From assembly GCA_039881145.1 (NCBI GenBank), contig JAYKKI010000139.1, positions 1,116,001-1,180,000 on the forward strand: 64,000 nucleotides of DNA, read 5' to 3'. The notes under the pieces are model-generated. The model saw only the letters and a program-made list of their open reading frames with translations. It searched no databases and had not been told where the DNA came from. Position 1 is the first letter of the stretch. Each line of letters starts with the position of its first letter. The translations under genes and the position numbers were made by a program. The DNA comes from Druceiella hillmani (lineage: Eukaryota > Arthropoda > Insecta > Lepidoptera > Hepialidae). Of the stretch, positions 12,875 through 26,034 are shown piece by piece.

Positions 12875-13965
12875 CATATGAAGTGTTACGAAGTGCATAA
12901 AATCGAGAGACCAAAAATCTGTAAGTAATATCTACGTAAAAACTAATTATAAATAAAAATATTATTGCCTATTGCTCGTCCTCCTAAGCAGCAAATTGAT
13001 AGAATTAAATATTTTATATAAAATAATAGAATGAAAAATGAATATACTTGAAACACTAATATAATTAACGTGCCTTCAAGCTGCCAACTTTTTTGATTTA
13101 CGCTATGTGCTATTAAACTCTGAAACTTAATTAATAACAACTTTATTCTGACATTGAATATAAATAGTCTATTTATACTTCCAAAAGACTCCTGAAAAAG
13201 TAATTCGTATCTGGAGACCTTATTAATACTGTATCTCTTCTATTCTGTCCCATACTATCGAGCTTGCGTATTAATTTCAATACTGATATTATTTCGTAAC
13301 CTACACTAATATATAAAACAAAAGTTTGTTTATTTAATTATTTGTTTACGCTAATATCTGAAATCACATACCCAAATTCAAAATTAATTTTTTATGTTAC
13401 AACTTTCTTCGAGTATTTCAAGGAAGAGTGTAGGTGAAGTCCTTTGATTAATTGCAGTAGTATTAACTAAACCAGCGCTAAAACAAGCACCACTTGTACC
13501 TCATAAACCTACGAAAGTAATCATTATACTCCTTGCTTTCAAAGGAGTCTAATAAATAAATCCCGAAAAAGCTTCAAGAGGATAGGAATCGATTTAAAGG
13601 AGAATGCTGTTTATTATATACAAATTTATTTTAATTTATCTAGATGAGGCAGGGTAACTATCAATTCATGCTTCTAAAACCAACGTAAATAAAGCGAAGA
13701 ATATGGTATAAATAATTTAAAGGAACTGATTTTGTTGACAATTTCGAAATATATGATTTAATAGTAATTAAAATAATAATCAAGATAAGTCTAGTGGGTG
13801 AAACCAGCGCATAGCACGTGCTCTTATATGAGTAATGAAATCTGTATTAAATAATTGAATATGTAATGTGCTTTTCAAATCCTAACTCCAGGGAATAGAG
13901 CTAGATCTTTCTGTCTAACCTCTATAGCGAACAATTTAACGCTTAAAATAATAAATGGGTACGGA
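12873..13965. other. AT-rich stretch, no gene recognised
   Basis: The minus frame 12943-13140 has no motif. A weak coding-like patch on the minus strand at 13410-13560 is interrupted by stops in each frame, and I do not call it. Confidence 0.5.
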
Positions 13966-14815
13966 CATCTTTACCTATGGAGATATTCTTTCCCTCGAAA
14001 TGCACATAAAGCATATTAGATGCAATATTCCCGTGGCGCCACGTAAATGAAATCCATCAAACTTGACCCAGATAGTCCATAATGTCCGGCTACGTTGATT
14101 AAAATAGTCACGTCGCATCGAGAAAGAGAAATTGGTTCCATGTATACTGCAATATTTCCTTCATACATTATAAATATATTTATCGTGCTTCTCCTTCGTC
14201 ACAATATGTATACCTCCAGTGTAGTGTATGTATGTAAATGTAATATGATGGAGAATTGGAGTCATCGTTAATATTATTGTCAGAATTAAAGATATCTATT
14301 GTATTAAGCCACATTTAAATACTATTTAGTTCAAGAAAGAATCGTGAATTATGTTTCGTTGATGATGATATGTTTATGGAAATATTCTAATTGAATGGTC
14401 TTTTTTAAGTTTTAATTATATGTTTGTAGTCCTCTTGGTGTAAACTATCTGATCGGAATAAAGATTAGAGATGTAAAGGAGTGTCCATTGTGTTTAATGG
14501 CTCACACAGTGGAAATAATTTTTAAAGGATATTTCGAACAAAATTGAAAAATTTGTCTTATTTATTCTGGCAAGAAAACATTTTTTTAAGTTTTTCGTAC
14601 CTGATATTTCCAAATGGTATTCGTGTAATTAGGCTCGTGGTCCTTTCGATTACTTATACATCTTTCAGAGGTCTCTTACTTGCAAAAAGAAACAACTGTA
14701 GATCTCAAATATACATTGTATATTAGTTGTATATTTACCTCAATATTTAATTTTGTGCCCTAGCAGATATAGCGCTTTGGCCAAAAATTAAATGTTGTAA
14801 TTTAAATTATGGGCA
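13966..14815 (+). repeat. Dispersed repeat R1, copy A
   Basis: Matches copy C (44800-45200) through ATATTCCCGTGGCGCCACGT, TAATGTCCGGCTACGTTGAT, GTCATCGTTAATATT and intervening blocks, all in the same order. Its distal half matches copy B (20076-20720) through the blocks around TTCGTTGATGATGATATG, TACATTGTAT and CCAAAAATTAAAT. Divergence is high, so the family is old. The 60-codon frame at 14544-14726 lies inside and has no recognisable product. No terminal inverted repeat or poly-A tail was identified, so the class is unknown. Confidence 0.6.
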
Positions 14816-17253
14816 AGGAGAGGATACACATCGTAGAAACACAATTTAATTTTTTTTATACAATTTTTTTTTTTAATCTTAAGATAATCACTTTCAAGAC
14901 CAATTGACCAATTTATATTTCGTTGTTGTTGAGGAACTAAGCGATTATTTTTTATGTATTTTATTTTATTCTGCAGAGGCTAAACTTCAAAATCTTTAAC
15001 GCGTTTAAGGACATAAAACTTAATATGAAATAATTATATTCAATTAAAATGTAAGCTAATAAATTACAGGTAAATAAACAATTCAACGCAAATCTTTGTA
15101 TGCCTAATAATAAAACTGATAATAATGCGAACCATTTTGTAATTTGATTCGCGTATTCACTAATGGAGGGTATGACTTCCGTTTGATACAGGAAACAGCT
15201 TTAGTTGAAAACTTAAAAAATACTAGTAAGCTGGGTACGAGCACCGAAGCACTTAAATTTGTTGCTTTATAGGAGTGTTATTTACACTTTTTATAATTGT
15301 ATCCACAATGTACAATTCACTATTTTTTTTTCAAAACATACAACCATTTAATTAGAACATAAATTTCGTACGCTCGTTACTATTTTATGCTTTATAACTT
15401 TTTGACAGTTTCTTTTATTTTATTTAATATTATATCTAAGCTAAAGCAGAGAGAAAAATTATTTTCATTTAGTGTGTTTGATGTGTTAGTCTGCTGACAT
15501 GCCCATGTTTATCAAAATAAGTTGGTAAGCCCTTTAACTAAACGACACTGAAAGTACAAATTATGACTTAAACGATCGACTAGGTAAATGATAAAAACAG
15601 TTAATTTTTTAAACTCTGTGACAGTATAACAATTATCACATTAATAAGAATTAACAAAACATACAAGTAATCTGAGCGAATTGGGAAAAATAGGTCAATG
15701 CAAAATGCATATCCGTCGAGCAGTCATACAATAACCGGAATTTCAACAATTTATTCAATATACCTGTTTTTAAAATAATTCACAGTGATTCTAACTACGA
15801 AAAGGTATTATGGAAATAGCATTATTTTAATACAGGTATAGTATTTTAATGCAATATGATATGGGATCATAGGACTAGTCACCACTACTGCTAAGTTCGA
15901 GAAATGCAAAAATGGGTTTTAGAAAAGAAACATTATTGAATTTTATAGTACTATTTATATATCCTTTGATCTGAATACAAAAGTTTCTGCTCAGAAAAAC
16001 TGTTTACGGAGTTGAAATTTAGCATAGTAACGAAGTTTACTAACTAGCGTATCCCACAATAATAAGAACTCAGAAAAAATATTTGTCGGATAAATTTGAA
16101 AATGGCAGATTTGACTCAATATGTTTTTTGCTTTCTACCATTTCAAACGAGAAATTTATTAGAGAAATTATTAGAGAAATTTTATTAGGGATATTGTCGA
16201 AAATTTCCACAAGACTATACATACCGCTTACCTCTTTTATATCCGAAACCATTAAAGTTAAAATTAAGAAAAATACTAAAATTAGAGCAATGTTTCCAGT
16301 TCCCATTTCGGATGACATTCATATTTTTTGCGTTTTAAAGATATACTAAGCGATATGTCTGCGTGGTAAAAAAAATATACATGTTCATCTTTAAAACTGT
16401 TTGACGTGAAAACGACTTAAAATCAATGGTGTGCCAGCGATAGTTCATGTAAAACCAGCGAGTTTGTTACTTCAATAACTCAGCTAAAAATAGACACAGT
16501 CCCACATTTTCTTGCCCTCATTTTAAGAGGAAAAAATGAAGTTATGTAAAAGTTCTGCTCCAACAATCGTGATATTTGGAAGCCGTAACTTGCACACGAG
16601 GTTTTCAAGTAATTTTAAAGCTTCGTGTACTAATTATCATATCACTAATTAACTGTATTAAAAAATTTAAATTGTAAAAGAATTAAAATATAAAAAAAAA
16701 ATTTTATGTCATTTCAAAATACTATATGCTATTAGCATTTTTACAAAAATAACAGTGATAGTGACCAACTCTGTAATTCTGTATTAAGAAGTATTACTTA
16801 CATACACTTAATATCGATTCTTTTATATATGCCTTTACCCATTCTTAACCATTTTTAGTTAAGTAGCGAATATTTGTACTCATTAACAAACACCAGTTAT
16901 GCTCAAATCGCACTCGTATAACAACTTATTACACATATTTAGGAAATAATTATAATTAAAAAGGTAATCGCTTCGAAAAGTAACATGTTGAATATGGTAT
17001 GTCATAGGTTGCCTTCCACATTATTAAATATATTTTTGACTCTCGCCGTTCCATTGTCCATAAAAACCCATAAAATAAATAATTAAATTATTGATTATCT
17101 GTCGAACCAGCCATCTCCATTTTGGACTTTATATGTAATATTACAAATGTAACGTTCTAAAAACATATCAAGAGTGTCCTCCTCATGTTTAGGCAAATAA
17201 AGACGTCACTAGCGTAATATCCTTTTTCTGGAGCTTTTTGGCTTACTTTTGAA
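14816..17253. other. AT-rich stretch with overlapping unassigned open frames
   Basis: At 16070-16349 both strands are open for over 80 codons. The minus frame starts with a hydrophobic run that would resemble a signal anchor, but low-complexity AT-rich DNA easily gives this, and no family is recognised. A stop-free segment of about 48 codons on the plus strand (about 15125-15272) also has no ATG and no known match. CCAGCCATCTCCATTTT at 17107-17123 is identical to 20051-20067 in the mariner relic and may be a small mariner scrap. Confidence 0.4.
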
Positions 17254-17380
17254 CCTTTGTACTGAATGATATTATATTCCTCATTAAGAGACCCTTATAC
17301 CTTTGTATTGATTGATCTTATATTCCTCATTAAGAGATCCTTATACTTTTGTACTGAATGACATTACATTCCTCACTAGA
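17254..17380. repeat. 46-bp tandem repeat, 2.75 copies
   Basis: Units at 17254-17299, 17300-17345 and 17346-17380, each starting C(C/T)TTTGTA and containing ATTCCTCA. The first two are nearly identical and the third is cut short. Confidence 0.9.
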
Positions 17381-17689
17381 TTCACAGTCCTGCTACTTTG
17401 AAAAAAGCCAAAATAGGGTTGGCTATTATGTAATAAATTGTCAATAATATTATAATTAGTTATTATATTTCCAATTTAAAATTAATTGATCGTCGATATA
17501 ATGATCTATACTACATATCTCCTAAATACTGGCAGGGAATGGATAGCATCTGTGTAAAATTCAGGCTACTTGGAATAAAAAAAATGGTCTGTGAAGTGTT
17601 GTAAATAGTTTTTATAATCCATTTTTTTTCATGAGGCAGGATTGAGCTACCTAAACAAACGATAATGATTGGGTGTAAGGTCGGGCGGC
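17381..17689. other. AT-rich stretch, nothing recognised
   Basis: No coding signal was seen. Confidence 0.5.
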
Positions 17690-17775
17690 ATTAGCAACGT
17701 CTCTAATTCTCTATCACATCGCGATTCCTTCGATAAATAAGATATTTAGCGTACTTTTATTTTTTTTTATACAGA
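17690..17775 (-). repeat. Left arm of an 86-bp perfect inverted pair
   Basis: All 86 bases are the exact reverse complement of 20076-20161, including a run of nine T. The identity stops abruptly at both ends. The right arm is part of R1 copy B, so this arm is an inverted fragment of that family. Next to it, 17776-17822 carries a small tandem duplication of AAAGATAAAATTTC. Confidence 0.97.
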
Positions 17776-19480
17776 TCTCTAAAGATAAAATTTCTAATAA
17801 TCTGTAAAGATAAAATTTCCCTTCTCCATGAAATGCAATGTCCTTTGAGTATCGGGATCGAGTTGGAAGGGTTTCATTGCACGTGGCATCATGGGAATTT
17901 GCGTCCGAGTTATTTTACGTGTGTGGAGGCGTTTAGATAAGAAGGCGGTACATGTCTACACACTTATAATAAAGTTGGCCATGACAAAAATATTCTTCTC
18001 TCAAATCCATTCCTATATGCTTGAAAGTTTAACCTTGGAATTTAATTATGATGACGGCAAAATATATTTTCTTTTGAAATTGGATCCAGGAATCAGACGC
18101 GTAACTATGATCTGTTCTACCCTGGTGCATTTAATACTAAGTTTTGAAACCGTAACACTATAGACTGGATGTAATAGCTTACAAAAAAATAATTAATTTA
18201 TAATCTTCTTTAAATATGTATATTGAAACGCAAAAGAAACTTTTGAAATCGAATATGTAGTTCCAAAAATTAGCGCAAAGAAACAAACAAATTTTCAAGC
18301 TTTCCACTTTAGGCATTGTATTGTTACGTAAATGACGTCTTTTTGGCTAACAAACCACTAGGTATTATGAATTTAACATTATGAGTGACTGAAATAAACT
18401 GCCACAAATATTTAAAAAAATAATGAATTCTTAGAATATATTAAATTTTCAAAAAAATATAACTTTTAACATTGATAGGATAAAGGTATATTAAAAGATA
18501 GCATAGATGAGGAAAAATTACAGTATCTATAAGAATTTTAGATGGAAATTACTTTTTCGGAAGGTTTTTGGATATAAACACAAAGAAGAGAGGTTTTTAG
18601 ACATGTGTATAATTTTTATTTTATTCTTTAATTCTGTAAGTCTGCAGGCTACGAGAATGAACATTGAAAACCTTAAAAATGGGGAACAGGTTACAAACCA
18701 ATTGAAATCATTTTTTTCATAGCAATTTCCTAGTGGTTTCCAAAGTGCAAATTTCTCTAGATTGTTTATCGTTCATAATACGTATTAAAAAATTAAAAAA
18801 ATTCTTATTTATAGTTTAATAACGTTTAGACTATAATCACGGAGCGTTAAGATTGATGTGCTAATTTAAGTTGTTTGCCCAACTTCGCTCCGATAAAATT
18901 TCCTTAATTTAATTAACGTCCAGTCCATTACGAATTATGGCGTCTTGTAATGGGCAATTACGTAGTAAGTAAAGATTAAGATTTATGATGCTAGTAATTG
19001 TTTAGTTCGCGCGGTGAATACAAAGTTTTTTTCGGCTGCGATGTAGTTTAAGTTGCCAATTTATTAATAATATTAGGTTTATTTGTATCCCTATAGAAGA
19101 AAGATACGTTAAGTATGAAATAATTTTTTCACAACATTTCTTTCACCGTGTCTATTGATAAGTGGTACCAATGACGTGGCTCAAATGATGATCTAATTTA
19201 TGAGATCGTTAAATAGATTTTTGGTTGTATCAATTGAAATATTTTTCGTCTAATAATTTGTACAAGAAAAATATTTTTTTTGTAAAAATGGTACTTAGTT
19301 TCATTACAAAGAGGCCATAAAGGTTTTCAGATTGAAGGTACTCAGTCAAATTTGTACATTACTAATATTTTTATACTGTCTAAGATAAAACTTTTTCTTT
19401 GGTCTAATAAATTTTGGTCAACGGCATATGTCCCTATGGATTTTTAATTATGACAATAAGTAAATGAGTGTCATGATGGT
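17776..19480. other. Stretch without a recognised gene
   Basis: Plus frames 17891-18163 (90 codons) and 18507-18722 have no motif I know. The bases 18870-19030 are more mixed in composition than their surroundings but show no readable domain. Confidence 0.45.
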
Positions 19481-20070
19481 TAGGTTGGCCAATAAGGAAT
19501 GTTTTTTTTTCAAAAATTATCTCAAAAATATGGGAAAGTTCTAGAAGATTCCATGATCAAAGATTTATGAAGGGTCCGGCACGATCTTACTGATTCATTA
19601 ATAAATGAGAAGCTGCATTGTTAACACGCATAAAATATGGACGATATTTAGACCCATGTGAGTGTCTACGAGTACCAATCTGGTTACTACGCATAACATA
19701 TGTCAACGCATAGCTCCTGAAAGAATATATAAAACTACTGTAAAACGATGGTTCCAGCGGTTTTGCAGAGGCGATTATTATCTGAGTGATCAACCACGCT
19801 CTGGACAACGGATTATTGAAGAAGATAGCCGATTAAAGAAACGCTGGTTAGCAATGAGCTCAGTTGCTTCCATGGAACTATAGAGAATTATTTACACCGC
19901 TTGAAAAAAAGCTTGAAATGCGGTGCGTGGGTACTACATGAACTTAGCGCGGAACAGCCATAGCCGGAGCCCGGTTCTCATATAGCCAAATAGACTCGCC
20001 TTAAAGTTCTGAATGTTGGTTGGACACAGATCTTCTCTCGCCATATTCGCCCAGCCATCTCCATTTTTTT
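19481..20070 (+). pseudogene. Broken irritans-like mariner element and its transposase
   Basis: TA followed by GGTTGGCCAATAAGGAATG at 19483 looks like a mariner 5' terminal repeat. The frame 19662-19883 contains the helix-turn-helix end of a mariner transposase, including VKRWFQRFCRGDYYLSDQP. A shifted frame at 19895-19960 reads KCGAWVLHELS, matching the mariner W-V-P-H-E-L signature. A third patch at about 19975-20065 reads SHIAK then LKVLNVGW, then P-Y-S-P, as in the mariner C-terminal region. The middle is deleted, including the first catalytic aspartate, and no 3' terminal repeat remains: R1 copy B begins at once. In the family the enzyme cuts and joins transposon ends; this copy cannot do so. 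Confidence 0.8.
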
Positions 20071-20075
20071 TATCT

Positions 20076-20161
20076 TCTGTATAAAAAAAAATAAAAGTAC
20101 GCTAAATATCTTATTTATCGAAGGAATCGCGATGTGATAGAGAATTAGAGACGTTGCTAAT
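20076..20161 (+). repeat. Right arm of the 86-bp perfect inverted pair
   Basis: Exact reverse complement of 17690-17775. It sits immediately after the mariner relic and forms the start of R1 copy B. Its AGAATTAGAGACGTTGCTAA corresponds to the diverged block near 14252 in copy A. Confidence 0.97.
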
Positions 20162-20720
20162 ATTATGTACAAGAATAAGCTAGAATAACACATCTATCGT
20201 ACGAAAGCATGTCTAAATATCATTCAGTAAGAGAATGATCTGGGAATTTCGTCTATTTGATGACGACAGGTTGATGGTATTGTTTAATGGAAGAGAGTTG
20301 TATTTGAGTTTTTCATTTTTTTTAGAACTTCACTTAAATATTTAACATTACAGCGTGTATACAGTCTGCCCCGTTATCAAGGTTAGATATATAAAAGACT
20401 GTCTGTTTTGCCTTATTGTTCAGGTAGTGTATATATTAATTGGCTTAGCTAATTTTTGTCACTGACTTATATTGCTAAAAACTGGTCCAAAGTAATCTCC
20501 GAAAAAGGGGAAAATCGTTTCATTAACCAAACATTTCTTTTTATTTTTTGGCATTCGATCGATCCAAACGGGACCTTACTATTGAAATAAAGCTTTTTGT
20601 TTGCTTTTGGAACAGTTGCAGATTCCAGATTTACAATGTATTTACTTTTATATTTAGTTGTGGGCCAAAGCCGATTGAATGCATTAGCCCAAAACTAAAT
20701 AATTTAAATTAAGGACAATT
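20076..20720 (+). repeat. Dispersed repeat R1, copy B
   Basis: Collinear with the distal half of copy A: the block around TCTATTTGATGACGAC near 20253, TTTACAATGTATTTAC near 20631, and CCAAAACTAAATAATTTAAA near 20688. Its left edge abuts the mariner relic, so one of the two elements was cut by the other or by a deletion. Confidence 0.55.
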
Positions 20721-21633
20721 TTATTTTTAGGACTCTCCGTAGAAAAGAAGAAGATGTTTGAGGTATAATTGACAAGCATTTTTAATTTTTATGATTCCGT
20801 GCCTAAGAAAGAAAAATATACTCTTATAATACCACTCGAGTTTATTTTTCTTCCGTCTATACGTTAGTCATAGCTGATTCCCTAATAAATTAATTAATAT
20901 AGTAACTTAAAATTTAGCACAGTGATAAAATATAATTACCCACGTATATCTTACTTAATAGCTAACAAACAAAAATATTTATACGGAAATTTTAGGTGAC
21001 AAACATATTTTAGTTTTTAAATAAAATCAAATTATGAACACGAAGCTTTGGGAGGTCGAACTACTTGCAATAGTTCCAAGATATGTTTCAAACAATATTT
21101 TAATTTTAACTAAGAAGTATCTCAGCAAACAATTTACAAACTTAACTTTATTTTTGTTTGAAAATCAAAAGCTTTTGTCAATTTTTAGAGATCGTAAATT
21201 AAAAAAATCCCGGAAAACTTTTAAGACCACTGTCCGACTGTTAAATCTTGATTTTATGATAGAATGATAAAGCTGATTAAAAATGACTATAAGATGAAAT
21301 CACTAAAGGTGAGTGAAAATCACTCACATATATCTCAATAGTTACTATTTAAAATTATTCACGTGGAAATTTTTCACGGGGCGAAAAAGTATTCGATTTT
21401 TTCTCATTTTTGTGAAATATCTCATGCTCATTTAAAATAGTTCTAGAGGTATTGTTAAAAATGAGAATATAAATATAATTTTGATAAAATTATAAATAAA
21501 CCACGCAACTAGAAATTTACCTAAAACTTCCCGGAAGACTATAGTGGTAATTCTGTATTATAAAGTTGTTTGAGATAAACACGATATTTTTATGCCTTTT
21601 AAAAATATTTCAGACAAGAAATTTACATGATCA
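20721..21633. other. AT-rich stretch; one 7-bp stem hairpin
   Basis: GTGAGTGAAAATCACTCAC near 21310 can fold. The 77-codon plus frame 21034-21267 is rich in lysine and leucine and has no known motif. Confidence 0.45.
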
Positions 21634-21800
21634 AGAGAAAGACCACCCACCAGATGGCTGGATAGGGTTGAGAGGGACTTGAAGCTTTTGGGAATAAACA
21701 GATGGAGGGCTGTTGAGTTGGATTGTGTCAGATAAAGATGGCTTAGATATACAGCATTGGCCTGCAACTGGATGCCGTGCTTAACAAAAAGAAGAAGCTA
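21634..21800 (+). pseudogene. C-terminal tail of an RTE-like LINE polyprotein
   Basis: A single frame reads RERPPTRWLDRVERDLKLLG, then INRWRAVELD, a stop, and RWLRYTALACNW. This matches the tail of many insect non-LTR retrotransposon proteins, where GRP-PTRW is followed by D-V-E-x-D-L, then W-R, then A-x-x-R. The domain lies after the reverse transcriptase. One in-frame TAA interrupts it. The stretch ends in AAAAAGAAGAAG, like the short simple-repeat tails of such elements. It is a 5'-truncated, dead copy. The clade is less certain than the class. Confidence 0.65.
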
Positions 21801-22879
21801 TTCATATGATCAAAAATTACATTAATATTCATGAGATTTATAGAAATGCTTTATATCCTTAACTTACACGTTTACCTTCATATGTTTATCAAACATTCGT
21901 GGTGCGAATTCTACTAGCACCATAGTTTATTTATATTTAAACTTAAATTTCTGAGTCGTCTACATGCAATACTGAAATTAACATGAAACTTGTGCAAAAC
22001 ATAGACTCGATTGCACGATACTTGTCATTATGTAGGACTGCAGGATAGCAATTGTTGAAGACGGTCGATATCTATTTAAAAATAAGCTGGGGAAATATTG
22101 GAAATTAATTTAGTTCTCACAATAGATATTGATATTATTGTTGTCATACAACGAAACCTAAGTCGTAGTTAATAATTTAAATAAAGTAGACTGATTTGTA
22201 GAACCACACAAATGCACACACACACACACATACTTTGATAGACTTTTTTATTATATATTCGATAAAACAGTTTATTTAGTTAAGTTTCAAAAATTTGTAT
22301 TCAATACGTGGAAATAAAAAGAAAATTTGTAAGGTGTACCTTGAGCTAGTTGATTGGCTAAGCTTTATATTTTTTCAGGAAACGTGAACAGTTGTTTCAT
22401 GTAAAAAAAATGCAAAAAGCAAAGTCAGACATGAAAAATTCCAAAATCATTTAAATTCAAATTTTAATGAAACGCTAGTACCTAGTCATTTAAGCTTCTT
22501 CAAAGGTACACATGAAAAATTAGGAAGGCGGTGGATAAATTGCACATCAGAATTTTATTATTAACTAAATTACTTAAAAATTAAAAATGGTAAATGAAAC
22601 GTCCATATTATTAACGAAGAACTGTTTGATGCTCCTCACCAGACGGAATATTCACCGTCATTCATCAAAAGAAATGTTCATCTCCATTTTATATGTGCAA
22701 TATTTTTTTTTTAATTCTGCACATATTCATGAAGATCTCCATCAGAAGATTCTATTCTTGAAATTTCTTACACATAGTCCTAAACCTAGCGAAACAATGG
22801 TCAATGACACATAAACGGTTGGTCCTGATGTATAAGGGTTTCCAATTTCACAACTGAACTCTAAGACAAAGAAAGACAA
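21801..22879. other. Stretch with R4 copy 2 and a CA run
   Basis: The segment 22120-22200 matches 2811-2900 (ATACAACGAAACCTA and following). A CA run lies at 22214-22232. The plus frame 22587-22814 has no recognisable motif. Confidence 0.45.
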
Positions 22880-23080
22880 CTCCAGTCACTTTACGAATAT
22901 TCCATGCGTCTAATATTTTGAACATTTAAGGGTACAAAATGTTTCTATTAAACTCCACATAGATGTTAATGTTATTTACCACGGTATCAATATTTTGCAT
23001 AGCAAATCAATCACAAGCCTAAAGATAGCGTTAATTTCTGAAAAAATATAAAATAGTTATTGCTTTTCTGTAATCTGCTG
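22880..23080 (+). repeat. Dispersed repeat R2, weakest copy
   Basis: ACATTTAAGGGTACAAAATGTTTC then TTAAAC and GATGTTAATGTT (each a short block) recall the order in 40890-41120 and 50105-50320. The match covers about 100 bases. Confidence 0.4.
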
Positions 23081-26034
23081 ATCAGATTCTTACACCCATG
23101 AATACATATATAGTTTTCTGGTTATACCGAGTTCTATAAACTTTGGTAAAGCAAAATAATTGATTTCCACCCATAAATTATGTTTCAAATTGTGGACTAA
23201 ATAAAAAGCATAGTAAGTGTTGTAATATTTAATTAAAAAACGACAAACACAGATATTTTCACAACGATGCCATTTAAAATATGACACGAGCGATATTCAA
23301 ACTTTGTTTTCAAACTTTAACTCCCGTAAGAACGCACCGCCGCGTCGTTGCCATTTGGTCTGTTTGTTCAATTAGTTTCGCAAACATAACAAGTATTTAA
23401 ACTGAGCGAAGTTACCAAGTAACCATTTTCAAGGTACGTTAAATATCGTTGATGTGTAAGGTGATCTATAAACCCGTCTGTATTAATTTGTTATCGGCCG
23501 GCGCATAAGGCGGCGTACAAACCCATTCGATACCTGATTTTGTTAAGTTCAACCTAAAATTGATAAAATAAAAAACCTAACCTAATCTAAAAGACATATT
23601 TTTAGTAACTTTTTTGGGAGAAAAACGTGACATCAAAAATTTTCTTGATTTTCACCAGCAAAACTATTAAATGAAAATTTATGAAAATATATTATTACCA
23701 TTTACCTACATAATTGCATTTCAAAGTCATATTATATATTTTGACAATGGGGAAAGCTTGTTTTATTAACTTCCAAGTTCTAAAATGTACTCTCGTAACA
23801 GAAGACCCGGTTTTATAGCCAATTAATATTTAATTAATTAATTTTTACATGACATATATTTTTAATTGTAATATCGCATCGCATGTTGATTAAAGAGACC
23901 AAAAGAATTGATTTGTTTCACTGTGATGATGCATGGAAAATATAATTAACAAAATTAACCCAAGTGGCATAATTCCACATTTTTCGGTTAAGAGAAATTC
24001 CGCAAAAAATTGTATCTACAGAAACACTATTCTAAATCAATATTATTAGTGCGGTCTTTTTCGGAATTAGTCCTCGTTGTTATCTTCAATGTAAATAAAG
24101 GTCAGACTTATTCCCCTGCTCTGTAAAGGTCATTCATACAATGGTGTTTTATATTGCAAATACTCTTTTCGGTCCCAAGAGCGATAAAATTTCTTAACGT
24201 TGCCCGTTTCAGGTCAAAATTTATCTCGGGAAATAGTAGTTTTTAAATACGTTATAATTACTTAAAATATAAGAGTTGATAGCTCTTCTCTAAAAAAATT
24301 TAATGTTTAAGGAGGAGATGAAGAAGGACAAGCTAAAATCTGAATAATAAAATATCTAAATTGAACTTGAACAGCCGGATCTCGTGTCTGCCAGACTAAA
24401 CCTTTGTACTAAAAGGTTAACTTATAAATTCCACGTAAAAGAAGTCTGCAATACTAAATTGGATGCGTTTTAGTTTAAGTCTGTATACAGCCAACGTATT
24501 TTCCAAACCCAATATAGGCAATTTCATATAACAAGGCCGTCATAAACATACCACTTACAAAATTTCTCTTTAATATCGTGTCATGATTTACGGTATATTC
24601 ACTTTTCTGTTTAAATATTGCAAACTAAAATTGCTTGTAAGTTAATTATCATTCACTTTGGTATATAGACCGATTTGTAGATTGCGTGAGTTACAGTAAG
24701 TGCCATCTATTGAAGTTAGCCGCAAGCCGTATTAAAATATTTACATTTCACATAACAAACGTTACATATGTACATTTGTAATGTAATTTTAACACTTCTT
24801 TAATAATAATTAATTTTTCGTATTAATTTCAAGATGTTGAATACTGCTTGTGAATTAAAATTTCTCAATAATAGAACACTGTACCAAGATCGTTTGTAAT
24901 TAACGTAATTATATTTCTAACTCTACGAAATACTATATTATATATTGCACTTAAGTCCGTTCAATCACTTATGCATTATACACATACAAACAAGCAAATT
25001 TATAGGAAAATAAACAAAAATCAACGTCCTACGACAAGAACTTCATTTTACTTCTAGCACCATAAATGGTGAAATATTGGAAAGCTAATCAAAACCGATC
25101 TATTAATTTTTGCATAGCGCAATAGCGCTAAATGCTATTAAAATCATAGAAGTTGTTAACACTTTGTGTCTGCCACTAAATATATTTGAAAAAGTTATTT
25201 GAAAAAATTATGAAATAATGATAATATTAACTAAGCTGAATGAAGGAGATACAAAAATTTCAAAGGAATATTAACTTGTTCTGATAGTGAATATTGTCTA
25301 TAATAGCTAATGAGGATATCAATCATAAGCCACGTGTTAAATGACTGCAGTTGAATGTGGCTATTATATGAGCTACACTTTTTTATCTCGCGATAACCTT
25401 ACTCCGAATAATACTTATGAGACCTAATTCTGGCTATTATTTAGGAAAATTTAATCTAAGATTAAAATCGTCTGTATATGGCAACTTTTCATCGACTAGT
25501 ATGTATCAACTTTCAATTTTGCACTGGTTTCTTAGTTTCTTACAAAGCAATTCTCTTTAATATATTTAGGTAGTTGATCATATCTCTATAGGACAAAGTT
25601 ACTTTTCACTTAAAGCGTTGGCGATTGGTAAACTTATATTCCGATAAGAACCTGCTTTGATTCCGAGAACGAATTTAGTTTATACAATTTCTTGGCAAGT
25701 ACCAATAAGAGTTTTATCTCACCCCAGTTCAAAATAAAATTTTCTCAACATTTCTTTTTGTTGGGAATTTCCTTGAAACTGTCAGTTTTTCATTTTATTT
25801 TATTTTGTTAGTTTTTACTAAATTTGCAATTAATTATAATGGTATACTTTTTAACATACGTTCAGTTTTATATAATAATATTAATGTTTTATTTACTGTA
25901 ACTGAAATAAATATGGTTGTATAATATAGCGAATCCAAATATTGAACTATACGCCAGTATTTAATTTCAAAGAGGAAATTACCGTGCTTTCCGAAATACA
26001 TTATTTATAAAGCTGCAAGGTTTCTGGGAGCATG
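23081..26034. other. Stretch without a recognised gene
   Basis: A GC-richer patch at 23300-23530 shows no open frame or RNA fold that I can name. Two CCTAA units at 23572-23592 are too short to be a telomeric repeat. The rest is AT-rich and featureless. Confidence 0.45.

Noticed and set aside
16070..16349. Overlapping frames on both strands, one with a signal-like hydrophobic start
   Set aside because: AT-rich DNA gives such frames easily; no family, promoter or splice evidence.
23572..23592. CCTAA units resembling the insect telomere repeat
   Set aside because: Only two units; far too short for an interstitial telomere.
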